Of a DNA stretch of 64,000 bases, positions 34,181 through 44,599 are shown piece after piece (within the stretch, counting starts at the first letter, position 1; every line of letters starts with the position of its first letter). The translations under genes were made by a program, and so were the position numbers. Where the stretch lies: assembly GCA_001695595.3 (NCBI GenBank), contig MBPM02000044.1, forward strand, positions 248,001 through 312,000. The letters run 5' to 3'. The notes beneath the pieces are model-generated. The model worked only from the letters and a program-made list of their open reading frames with translations, did not search any database and had not been told where the DNA came from. The DNA is from Plasmopara viticola (lineage: Eukaryota > Oomycota > Peronosporomycetes > Peronosporales > Peronosporaceae).

Positions 34181-35886
34181 CTATTGCAGACTGATCTTTC
34201 CAACATACTGCGTCACATCGATATCAACTCTCGCTGTGAGGTTCATCCCATCCGCATTTTTGTAAGATTGAACAGTAAAACCGTCGAAAATTTCGTTCGA
34301 GACGATGAAGAGAAGGATGTGTGTATAGCTTTCAAACTCTTGGCGCTGCGTCAAATCCTGATAGACAGATTCCAATTGTTGATGTATGATGGGATGAGCT
34401 GTGGCCACTGTCGATTGGGCGTAGATAATACGACCATCTTGAGGGACGACAAGCACACCATCAATTGCTGGAATAGTATCCGATAGCGGGAAGTACAGCA
34501 CCAATTCATTCTGGATTTCGGATGACGCTTGAATGACCACGGACGTTGCATTCAATGAACCATGTCGCGTGACGGTTCCGACACCGCCTCCTTCGAGTGC
34601 TCTCATACAAAACTTGCTGGTGGCAAGTTCTTGCAGCAAAAATTTCTCCATTTCTTTGACACGCCACGACTGCAAATTAGGGGCTGGAGTCTGCAATAAT
34701 GCGCGAATTTGGTCGGCAGAACCAACTTGATAACGCACGTTCATGATCGCCTCGACTGCCAAGGATAAAAACGCTAAGTAGCAGTCACTGGGGTCGTTTT
34801 CATCGCGATACTACTGGAACACAATGTGCTTCATCCGATCATCGAATACTCCCTGCTGGAAAAGCCGAACCTGGTCCTTCAACTTATCGAGATTGTGGGG
34901 AATACCTGCCTCCACACGTCTCACCAGGCCATCAAATGTCTCGGATGATAAGAACAAGAATCGTGGTTTGCCCCCAACGAGATTGAATCTTCGTAGCCAC
35001 TCGTCTTGGCCCCCCAACTTTATCGCATCAGCAAACTCTGGCACTCGTCTTTCGTCCATGGATTCATATACACTTTGAAGCACTTCTCCTTGACAAACTC
35101 GTTGTAATGTTCAGTGCGCGGACTAGCGAATAGAAACACACGGTTAAAATCATCAAATTCCAATGCCCCACCGGCTTCATTTCCATCAAATAATCCATCG
35201 TAGTTCCTTCCGACACACGGCGTATCCGAACGCTCATAGCCATGCGTGCTGTTCCAAGTGAAATAGATCAGCCGATCACCAAGCGAACGGTAGGCTATAT
35301 CCTTTTTCTCCATCATGAAGACAAGCAGCAAGAACGCACCAAACACCGACTTCCCAATTCCTGAGCTGCCAACCTCAAGAATTCTACAAAGCGATCGATC
35401 TCACCTCAACCGTTTTTGGATGATTTTACGGAGGTCCCAATACTCCTGTCGTATGTACAAACCGTTGTGGATTTTTAAACTATAGAATCTCTTGGGTGGC
35501 TTTAATACGGTTCCCACTTTGGCACTGTTGAGCTGCTTTGCAACGGCGACTAATGCATTTAATTCAATCAATTGAGAAGGATAGATGACTTCTGCTCGCT
35601 GCCTTTTCTTGTCTGGCAGTACTTGAAGCTCTTGTGGCACTTGCACGATGAGCGCATCCTTCTTTGAACCCCCAAACGACTTAATTGGTAAATCTTCCTC
35701 CAACGCCACACCATTCGCGCCGAACACTGTGAGGTTGGCCGCATCGACGTCTGCGAAAATGTTTGCATACTCTTTTTTCACTGCGTGTCGCAACATATCC
35801 ACGTCTTCAATATCCACGACAACAGCATCAGCCGACGTCAGAGCGTTCCCATCTTCGCCCACGAGCTGAAACCATTTCCGCGCCAT
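34181..35886 (-). pseudogene. Crinkler-type (CRN/CR) effector gene with three breaks
   Basis: The minus-strand ATG at 35886 opens a ubiquitin-like header of the Crinkler type (MARKWFQLVGEDGNAL). A linker follows, then a P-loop NTPase with Walker A GSSGIGKS (35347-35370). The last part (34181-34762) looks like a restriction-endonuclease-fold domain (an Asp in IDGVLVV, then AQSTVA and a His), as known for the CR effector class shared with trypanosome RHS proteins. Breaks: an in-frame TGA at 35401-35403, a frame change between about 35040 and 35075, and an in-frame TAG at 34811-34813. The family lacks a classical signal peptide and acts in host nuclei. This copy is probably inactive unless the reads or base calls are wrong. 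It sits next to the virus-like relic block. Confidence 0.8.
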
Positions 35887-38030
35887 CGTTCTCTGCCGCA
35901 GATTCGAGAATGACGATCAAAACAACCTCAAATGGAGCACGCTTACCCTTCAACCTCAAATATGAGGTTAAAATGCCAGCACTGTCCCAAGTTCTTTTCT
36001 TCTGAAAACACTGAAGCGCCTCAGTAAGTACGATATCGTTCTCTTATGGAACCTCGAATCTCGCACACTTTATACGAATGCTTACTTTACCACCGCACTG
36101 AGCTTTTGACGGCGCAACTCATGCCTTCGTTTGTCTCTTCCACGCATTGGAAAGACTTTTGAGTTTGAGCACAAGTGCCCAATCTTGTCCATTTTTCGTG
36201 CACAGAGGCATTCTCGCCGCTGTTGTCAGTTCCCTTCAGAGTACTGTTAAACCTCTGCCGTTGCCATAGTCGTCAACTTCTCTGCTCGACAACTACGCTG
36301 TTTAGAATTTCTAGGGATTGTGGATAGTCGCGTGCATGTGTTGCCTTCTGCTGCAAGTCAAGGACCTACAGTGGAGAAAGAGAAAAAGTTGCGAGCTCAA
36401 GAAGTACGAGATGCAATGAATAAAGACAAAGAGATGAAGTTGCGAATTGAAAAAGCACTGATGATGAATGGAAGCTGCTGGACACGTATTGCCAAGGACG
36501 GGTGAGTATGCAGGAGCTGAGGCGCTTTCTCGTTAGTTGTCAGTCGAGGCTTTCGCACGACGTTACAGAGAGATTACTCGAGAGCTAGGGACCATTACGT
36601 ACGATTGCACTTCTCATTCTTAGGTGAAAATCATATTATGATTGCTTTAATGAGAGAGAAAATGACGAGCTAGAGTTAACAAAAGAAGGATTCATGAGGT
36701 TCTGTCGCGAGTATACGCTTAAAAAGTAGCGTTTTATTCGTAATTGACGATAATGACAATGATTTTCCATGACCCAGACATATCTTGTCCTTAAGAGGCC
36801 TTAGTGTGATCTCGTGAGAGGCAACAAAACGCCGTCAATTCAAAAGCGACATAAAAGAAAGTTTATAGCAACAAGGTATGCCAATTACCATGGTTTTACT
36901 TCGAAATTACAACACTTGATGCCTTTAAGTGTTGATCTTAAGGCTTGTTTACAACGCGTACTTTCATTTGGCATCGTTTCTTAAATTTGCACTTTGGTTC
37001 ACGTCGATACTGCAGATGCAATAAGAGTCCAAGACGGCAATACGTTGGAGAGCTCTTGTAGTTTCGAAGTCATCAATGGCCGACAGAACCAATATCAATC
37101 GGCTCGTTGGACTCAGCCTCAATCCAAAAATGATAGGACGCTGGAACGACCCGCTACACAAATCTGCAGCAGACACACATCGTCTGCTTCAGCTACGGGT
37201 CCACAGATACCATCGCCCATGGACTTTTACGTATCGATCGATAAAGACTAGCTGTAAAATTAGTCATTAGTAAAAAGTAGTCATCGTACGCACCATGACG
37301 TCATGTTCGTTGTCTTGGCATCAGTAAAAAGGTTCATGTGAGGAAATTCGGTGAAAACAAAGTAGGTTTTGCGGCGATTCGTCGTTCTCGCATAAATCGA
37401 CGACAATACTTGCAGGTTGAAGCAGAAAACGTATCAACTTTTCGAAGATAAAATCACTCGACAAGCGATAAATTGTTACTTGGCCTTGTATGTACCACTG
37501 CGTACCGCAGACGCAGCCGCTGGGAGATAGCACGACTTGTCCTCAGGCACAATGTGCTTCACTACAAAAGTCCACGGCATTATGACCGTACACTTCTGTG
37601 TGCTCGTAAAGTTCTTGTAGGGCCACGTGCATCCGTGCATCTTGCCTTGGCGTTCTCTCTGTAAAAAGGGCTTGATTGGATCTAATCCACGAAAATCCAG
37701 CAAATTAATCCAAATACCCGAGTCCGTCTCGACAGTGCGTTGTTAAAAGCACGACTCCACGTTGAACGTGCTGAAGCGTGACACGTTTCGGTCAAATGTC
37801 AGAGTACGGATTTCTGCGATAAATGGTATCGTCAAGAACCCTGTACGATATTGTACAATTATTGTATGATTGCAGTATTACCAAATCGAGGCAACAAGCG
37901 TGGCGACAACAATAACGTTGCAAAGTCGATTGAGCTTTGCTTCACAGGAAGGAAGCAATAGACACGGCCCGAATATGAAGCGAGAATCTAGAGATCATAG
38001 TCACAATGGGTGGGTAATAATATACTGCAT
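35887..38030. other. Intergenic, possible small exon, no supported gene
   Basis: A charged helical frame at 36320-36505 (EKEKKLRAQEVRDAMNKDKE) lacks an ATG at its start and runs into a GTGAGT-like donor. Further coding-like remains follow at 36560-36730. It may be part of a broken gene. The frames near 37.3-37.7 kb on the minus strand are unrecognised. Confidence 0.35.
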
Positions 38031-38362
38031 GGTGTAATGTAATGTAATGTATTACGTTATCGCGTTGCCAAGTTATGCACGTGCTAGGCTCAGTCTGGCT
38101 AGTCCACGGCATAGAGTGGTGTCCGCATACGTCGGGTCTCGTTCGGCGGGCAGTTGAGCCAGCACCGAGGTCGTGAGGGTCTTCCATTTTTTTTTTGGCT
38201 CTGACTTGGTAAGAGCCCAGGTGGCGCCCTGGTGCTGGAGACCGTCGCGTCGAGGGTGAGACTCGTTAGAGACCTGCAGATGCCCGAGAGCACCTGCCCG
38301 AAGCGCGCGAGCATTTGGCCCCCGCGCTTGGAAGGAGGGCGTCACCCCAACCTTTTCCGAGA
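38031..38362 (-). mobile_element. Short non-autonomous LINE-derived element, second copy
   Basis: Same composition as 28946-29298: 3' end with GTAATG-type tail repeats on the left, an A-run junction (TTTTTTTTT at ~38188-38197 on the plus strand), the 34-bp RT-derived piece, then the LINE 5' end. The two copies are very similar and share both junctions exactly, so they descend from one composite source element. No clear target-site duplication was found here. Confidence 0.85.
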
Positions 38363-39030
38363 CCTATTAATGGAACAATAATCCACCATGCCAAGATGTA
38401 ACTCGAGATCAACCAACCCGACCATCCAGACGCACAATATTGCCTCGAATAGACTTTCTTCTAAACGCCACAACGCTCGCGGCGTTACGTTGGTCTTTTC
38501 CACGAGCAGAGACGCCAGTTGATGAGCCATTCCGGCAAGCCCTGGAGCAAGAAAGAACGCACCATGAAAGTCACATTAATGTAAATATTTTGAAATTGTG
38601 TAGTGGCTGGTTATCCTACCACTCCTCTATACATGGCGACAATCCCAGCTCGAGATTAAATACTTAAATCAGCTTGGAGGGGGCGCTGATACTGCTGTTG
38701 TGAGCACCACGTACTCAGAGATATGGCCAGAGAAATAGCAGACGAATGTGCGCGCTAAGAAATGCAGCGACAAGAAGCCTTTGCGTTACTTTTCTGTTCG
38801 AAGATTCTGGCAAGTGAATGCAAAAAGCTACCATACTTGCTTTTGCGGGGTCGTTTAGTAATTATGCTCAAGCCTCAATGCACTCACACGGTAACAATTG
38901 CATCCAATTTTCGTGTACGCTGCCGTCCGACAAATCTTTCATCTTGAAACCTTGCCCATCCTGTGCAATCAACGTAGAAGGTAATTTATCAGCCTGGTTG
39001 CTCTGGAACGACATCCATGCAACACTTCCT
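38363..39030. other. Intergenic, downstream of the RXLR candidate
   Basis: No gene seen. Short frames on both strands have no recognisable motif. Confidence 0.4.
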
Positions 39031-39828
39031 CTACCTATTGAATAAAGGGAACAGGACTATATCGGGTGGGGCCTTCATCTTTCGCTCGAGCGGGGAATGT
39101 GTACTTTCGTTCGTACATTCTGCCGGGTTGGCGTGGCAAAAAGCGTGCACTCTCGCGTACATGGTCGTGAGATTTTTAAAATACTCATCCCGGATCTTCT
39201 TCTGGGACGCAAGCCGCACAGACGTTGGGCCCAATGCCCTTTCCAAGTCATCCGCACTCGTCCTCTCTACCAAACGTAATAGAGCTTCTGCTGATTTTTG
39301 TTTGGTTGGACTTGACCCATTTTTCCAGTTAACCATGCGGTACATCAGTACCGCCTCTGTCAGCGAGATTTTGTGAGGCATATGAGGAATGTTGAGAAAT
39401 GTCTGGTGTATTTTCGAGTATTTCGGTAATTGCGGGTCCTCTGCCCTAAATCGGCGAGTAAAAGCGCGGTCTGGAGTCGCCAACTTCTTGCTGGGGCTGC
39501 TTTCATCTATTGCCGACAACGAGTCGAATTTTCTCTTGAGCTGAGGCGTTTGACTGTGACCAACGGGACCTAAGCTCAGACGAAGCCAGTCTTCTCCCTC
39601 TGTAGCGAGCGCCTTTGCATCCTTTGACAAAACAGTTGCATCCATGCGCTCTTCGTTGGTCGCAGAGAGCGCCAAGCCATCCCGGAGGTATCGTTTAGGT
39701 GTTGCCTTAGTGCTCTCACCACCCGTAGCCACAACGTATGGTCGTGAGACGTCCGATTTGGCATTTCCTGTAGCTGTTCGGCTGCGTACTATAAGAAGCG
39801 CGATCGCTATGTAGAATGCGCCGCGCAT
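39031..39828 (-). CDS. Candidate RXLR effector, 265 aa, secreted
   Basis: Intact frame from the ATG at 39828 to the stop at 39031. The N-terminal signal peptide (MRGAFYIAIALLIVRSR) has likely cleavage near residues 20-22. RYLR follows at residues 46-49 and NEER at 58-61, giving the order and spacing expected for RXLR-dEER effectors. A basic patch (LKRKFDS..SPSKK) near the middle could direct the protein to the host nucleus. The C-terminal ~130 residues are helical, with scattered Trp/Tyr (VLMYRMVNWKNG) that could form a WY-like fold, though I cannot confirm this. RXLR proteins are secreted and enter plant cells. It lies alone in gene-poor, repeat-rich DNA, as is usual for such genes. No intron. 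Confidence 0.85.
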   Translation of the reverse strand: MRGAFYIAIALLIVRSRTATGNAKSDVSRPYVVATGGESTKATPKRYLRDGLALSATNEERMDATVLSKDAKALATEGEDWLRLSLGPVGHSQTPQLKRKFDSLSAIDESSPSKKLATPDRAFTRRFRAEDPQLPKYSKIHQTFLNIPHMPHKISLTEAVLMYRMVNWKNGSSPTKQKSAEALLRLVERTSADDLERALGPTSVRLASQKKIRDEYFKNLTTMYARVHAFCHANPAECTNESTHSPLERKMKAPPDIVLFPLFNR

Positions 39829-41128
39829 GGTGGTAATGGAAATTTTATTGAATCAATCAAAGATAAACTGAAAGTGATTGTGTAATACGTTTGGACCGTT
39901 GTCAATGACCCCAAAGAAATGTGATATATTGATGTTGCGAATAGGTCCTCTCCTCATCAACCACGATTGGACCTCCCGTCCAGATCGTATCAGACCTTCC
40001 AAAATTTTAGCAAATCGCTGCCTTCATTGGTACACTTGGCGCCATCTAATGCTACAAACTACCACCCTTACTCAGAAAGAGTGGAAGTCTCGTAGTATTG
40101 GACACCCCTCGGGAGTGTCATCAAACATAGTCTAATCTTTCTTGAATCCTCTGTCCAAACAAGTTCATCATTTTGCACACGCGCCTGTATTGAGGTACGT
40201 GGTAGCCGCCATTGCTGCTTTTTTAGTCTGGTCGGTGGACGAGCCAGTAAATGTGACATTAGGCGCCAAGGATTTGTCTGTGTAGCGGATGACACTGATC
40301 CTGGAGTCGTCGAGGAGTCGGTGCGGATTGTGGAAGCTGTTGCGACTTTTGACATCATTATGGTGAGGTGTACCGCACAGGATACTGAGCTCAAAAAGCT
40401 TCGAAGACAAAGTACAAAACGATGCCACTATACTTGTCAAAACCCCATGCTAAAGACTTCAATTACATACTTGAATAAAAAGACTCAAAAATCTTCATTT
40501 CGTAAAGCTGTGCGTACAGGAAAATCGCTCCCGTCAATAGGAATACATGTCGTGGGGGATTTGCTGTGTTGTCAAGACTGAAGTTTGCTAAAGGGCGGTC
40601 TTGATTTATTGAAGCTTCCGTTTGCCAGCTATCCTAGAAGCAAAGAGCACTGTACTTGTAAGATAATTTTGCTGGTTCTTTCTCAGATCCTACAAAAAGA
40701 GGCGGCATGAACCATATGATTTCTTACAAAACAGCCGCAAAGTTTAATGTTCTCCATGTACTTGTCGATGAGGGCAAATTAATTATTGGTCAAAAATTGA
40801 CCTCTGTGGCCTTACGACATGGACAAATATCAAATGAATGGATGTCCAGCGAATTCCCCTCATAGCTATATTAAAAACGTAATTTTAATGCGTCTTCAAG
40901 TCTATGAGTTGTTAATAGCCAATTCCATAGCATATCGCTAAGCGCACCAACCACCGTAAGGACTCTCTTCTCTTCCCTCATTCGAGATAATAGACGCCAT
41001 CCACCGCACTGAACAGCGTTCACCCCGGACACTTTGTAAATTAACACTTTCCTTTTTAAAATGGTTGTTTATCTAGGTTTTCGGCTTATTGTAAGCATGG
41101 ATTGATCGCCACTTTCTGTTCGATTTTT
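39829..41128. other. Intergenic, no gene seen
   Basis: Contains the upstream region of the RXLR candidate. A 108-aa minus-strand frame (40068-40394) is Ser/Thr-rich and has no recognised domain. Confidence 0.35.
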
Positions 41129-41195
41129 GGACATAGAAATTCGGTAAAGAGTGCAGAAAAAAAATTTCTGCACTCTTTACCGAATTTCTATGTCC
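41129..41195. repeat. Perfect 31-bp inverted repeat with 5-base A loop
   Basis: Left arm 41129-41159 begins GGACATAGAAATTCGG; right arm 41165-41195 is its exact reverse complement, ending CCGAATTTCTATGTCC. The spacer is five A. No mismatch occurs in 31 pairs, which is unusual among the decayed repeats here and suggests recent origin or an assembly fold-back. Confidence 0.95.
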
Positions 41196-43082
41196 GCACC
41201 TGGCCATTCTGTACTGTGCTCGGCGAAGAAGGCTCATGCCCCTCTCATAGTAGTAGTCGTTGTCTTGTGACATAGTGGCACCGATAAAACTTCTGATATC
41301 ACACAACATCCAAGGATTTCTTCGATAAAATATTTGCCGGATTGTCTTCGTTATTAAGAGCTAAAACATGACGCTGTATCAATGTCTAAAACGGAGGATA
41401 GCTACCCCCCAAGAAATTCATAAAGACTTCTGCCATCGAAAAATCGCCACCTCCCAAATTGTTCTTGGTTTATACTTGAACAAGGTTTTTTGAAGGACCT
41501 TGCGCATAGCAAACGTCTGGACGGGCGGTTTCACGCATGGCCTTTCCCCACCAATCGATCCTGAACTCATTCTCTAGTAGCCATAGCATACCCAAACTCA
41601 AGTCAAACTTGTCCATGTCAAGTACGAAAAAAATACTTTGTGTTGTTATTACAATGTATTCCTAGCCAGGACTATTAAAAAATGGAAGCGTCTAGTATCG
41701 TTGTATCAGCCAATGGTCACGACGGTATCGTCTTAATCGAAGCAAAAACAGTCAAGTTCCTGGATGTCAGAAGAGACACTCGATGTAGTGATATTCCACA
41801 TAGAGTATGGGATGGGTGCATCTCCGCCTTGAGATTAATCCATCATTAACTACAACGACGGCTTGTACTCAAGACATCATACGTAGCGATGATCTCGTTT
41901 ATGTAGTAGACAAGTGCGTTTCAGCGTCAACATCTCTAAATTTAATAAACACCCCTAAGATGTCCTTGGCCCTTATCTTAGCTAAAAACTCAGTTTGTCC
42001 TTATTCGATAGAATTGTGTATATTTGACGATGCCTTTACTCAAAGCCTAACTGCAGACGTCAATCGTACCCTGTGATCAATTTTGTACTGCATCCCCGAC
42101 CAACATCACTTCATATTACTATTTCTTTTGTGGCACCAGTCAACGTACTTTGACTGAACATTTTGCTGGCAGCAAATATTTTTCATGCGCCAAAATCTAC
42201 CAAGACTCAAAGTGTGTCCCTGCAACTTCGTAAATTTGCGTGTTCAATTAGCGGTCTATCGCAGCTGCTATCTTTTTAGGAAGCTGCGTAGCTTTCAGGA
42301 GACAATTCATATTGTCCGTATTAGTCAATAGCCAATTATGGAGACAATGATCTTCAACAGTACCTATAGCCCTTTTCTGGCTCTAAAGGTGCAGCTTCCA
42401 CCAGCCACCGCGGGTGAAATGTCGGTTTTCATTTTTGGACGGCTACAGATGATGCCCGTTGCTTGTTACAACAGTAGCATTGGGTGTTGCTTTCCGCTGT
42501 AACGCTTCCGTCTATTGAGGCTATGCCCAGATCAGCATGCTCATTAGAGTTCCGTCGAAAGAGAAGCTACCGATTCACGGCACTGCAGAGAAGTGTGTCT
42601 CTCTGTGACAATACCTCTCGTTAAAAGCACGTTGCATAGCCTCTTTCGATGTCACTACCAGCGCTCCAAAGCTGCAAATACGAAGCGGGCCTATCCTTAA
42701 GCCGTTGATAGACACGGTCAGCTTAACTTGTTTGGAGAGAGAGTCATAAAACCCGTCAACTTTACTTCCTTCATGAACACATTCGCAGAGCTCGTGCTTA
42801 CTTTGCTTCAGGCAAGAAAGTAAGGCATTAAGCTGTTCTACTTCAACGACTTGAGCTGGCCATAAACCTGAAATGTCGGATGATTAGATTGCTGTTGCAC
42901 TAAAATGGCTGAACAAGGCTAAAATTTATTGCAAAGTAAGCTTTTGCTCCAACGCACCTTAAAAACATAGCGATTAGAAGCTTATCGGTCGTTATGTCTA
43001 TCAAACTCATTGACTTTAACGCTAAAGCATCATAAGATCATAAGTCCGCGATTGCCTCAAAGTAAATGCGGTATTACCAAAA
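41196..43082. other. Intergenic, no gene seen
   Basis: AT-rich with short open frames only, for example 41807-42076 on the plus strand, without a recognised protein. Confidence 0.35.
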
Positions 43083-43316
43083 GTGACGACCCCAAGAGCA
43101 ATATTGATCTTGTACACAGTCAACTTTGGAGATCCTGAAGCTCAATTTTATTTTAATGACCCTGATATTTGCGGGGCTCAATCGTTGGCTGCTCAGACAG
43201 ATTGCGCTGCTGCAAGTGAAATCGTCGAAATGGCATTAAATGAGCAGCAGAAATTTTATTATACAGGAAGTACTGGTGGGAGCGAAGGCTGCTCATCCAG
43301 CTGTAAGCACACATAG
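43083..43316 (+). other. Uncertain ORF, 77 codons
   Basis: Open frame without an ATG start, ending in a Gly/Ser/Cys-rich tail (TGSTGGSEGCSSSCKHT). The composition is protein-like, but there is no family, and it may be chance or an exon remnant. Confidence 0.2.
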
Positions 43317-43412
43317 GGTAGTTATCAGACATTAAGTTTTGCAGCGATGTTATTAACGAACCCAAATAAAAGGCGAATTAACGCGGCTTTGATATATATT
43401 GTTCCGTTTCAC

Positions 43413-43500
43413 AAAAAGGAAGTGTTTCGCTTCCAAAAAAGAAAAGTTCCGATTTCGAAAAAGAATGTCTCGCTTTTAAAAAGAGTAATGTTCCGCGCAT
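43413..43500 (+). repeat. Short degenerate tandem repeat, about 22-bp unit
   Basis: Four or so units, each starting AAAAAG and containing a GTTTCGC, GTTCCGAT or GTCTCGC core. Units differ by several bases. Confidence 0.5.
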
Positions 43501-44599
43501 CGCATCTTCCAGTTTCGAGTCGCTGTGATTACTTTTCAAATCGCGATGAGCATTGCGATGCCTCTGCAACTGTAACACTCTTTGCAAAAGCTAAATTGAA
43601 ATCAACCGTGCATTTTCTTCGGTCGTTGATGACAGATGCAATTTTGGAGCAAGGCCTTTGTAATTCACACACTCCAGCGCGAGAGTCAAAGTATGCAGCA
43701 CTTCACCAAGATCGTGCGTGAAAAAGGCTTCGCGAAGCTTCACAATGTTCGGGTGCGCCGGAGGGTGTTAGAGCAGGTTAAGCTCAGCAAGTCATCGGTT
43801 TCTACATCCGTCGCAACACCAATACTTTCCGCGGCAATTCATGAAACTAACTTCCCGACATTTACCACTTTTTGGACGAGAGAGGCTCAGAACCATTCCC
43901 TTTTGGCACAAACACAAATTTTTGTCTCTTTGTGCATGCATGGAAACAAATAACGTGCATTGCAACCTTTGATTCGAATTAAATGGTTTACGATCTACAA
44001 AGTTGTACAAACGTTACCGTGAGTAGCTCGATCAATTTGCCCGAGTCGCGTGTTCGTATCTCGTGATGCTACGGAAGGCTCTCCCATCGTTACTTTAGTT
44101 GCATCTGAGCACTCTGCTCTTACCATTCATTTGCTCTTTGTGGGATGTCCTTTCGATCCTAAAATTACTTTTATAGAAATTTGATCGTATTCTTGAGTAT
44201 GTACTTTGGAATTAAGGCTGGTTCTTCATCGAGTGAGTGAGTTGGTATGGACAATAGACAGAGAGCTATAAGGGTCAAAAACAAAGTCAGCGTTTTGCTC
44301 TTACACAGTTAATTGCTCTATACCGCTATCATGTTCCTCTATTCATCTGGCTATTTACACTCCTAGATTATTTCCAAGCAATAACGTGGTCCGCTTTTTT
44401 ATGACTCGGGGACACCTGTTACTTTCTTTTGGAATGTATCTGCATAATTGCTATATCTATGGATAGTTTGCATTTGGTATGATGTGATTACATGGCGTAA
44501 TAGCCGTTACCATTAAACTTACCAGTGACGACGGTTTCGTCGCATGACGTCCCTTCAAAAAAATACCTAATACAAATGAAAGTGCTCATCTTTTTGGCT
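43501..44599. other. Intergenic, no gene seen
   Basis: Overlapping short frames at 43347-43953 have no recognised domain. The rest is AT-rich. Confidence 0.35.

Noticed and set aside
35383..35403. A possible 21-nt intron (GTGAG..GTAG) that would remove the TGA in the Crinkler gene
   Set aside because: It is far shorter than every other intron seen here (60-79 nt), and the residues it would remove fit the family's usual linker, so a nonsense change is more likely.
38031..38362. Target-site duplication around the second LINE-derived element
   Set aside because: Flanks share only short A/T-rich matches, no better than chance.
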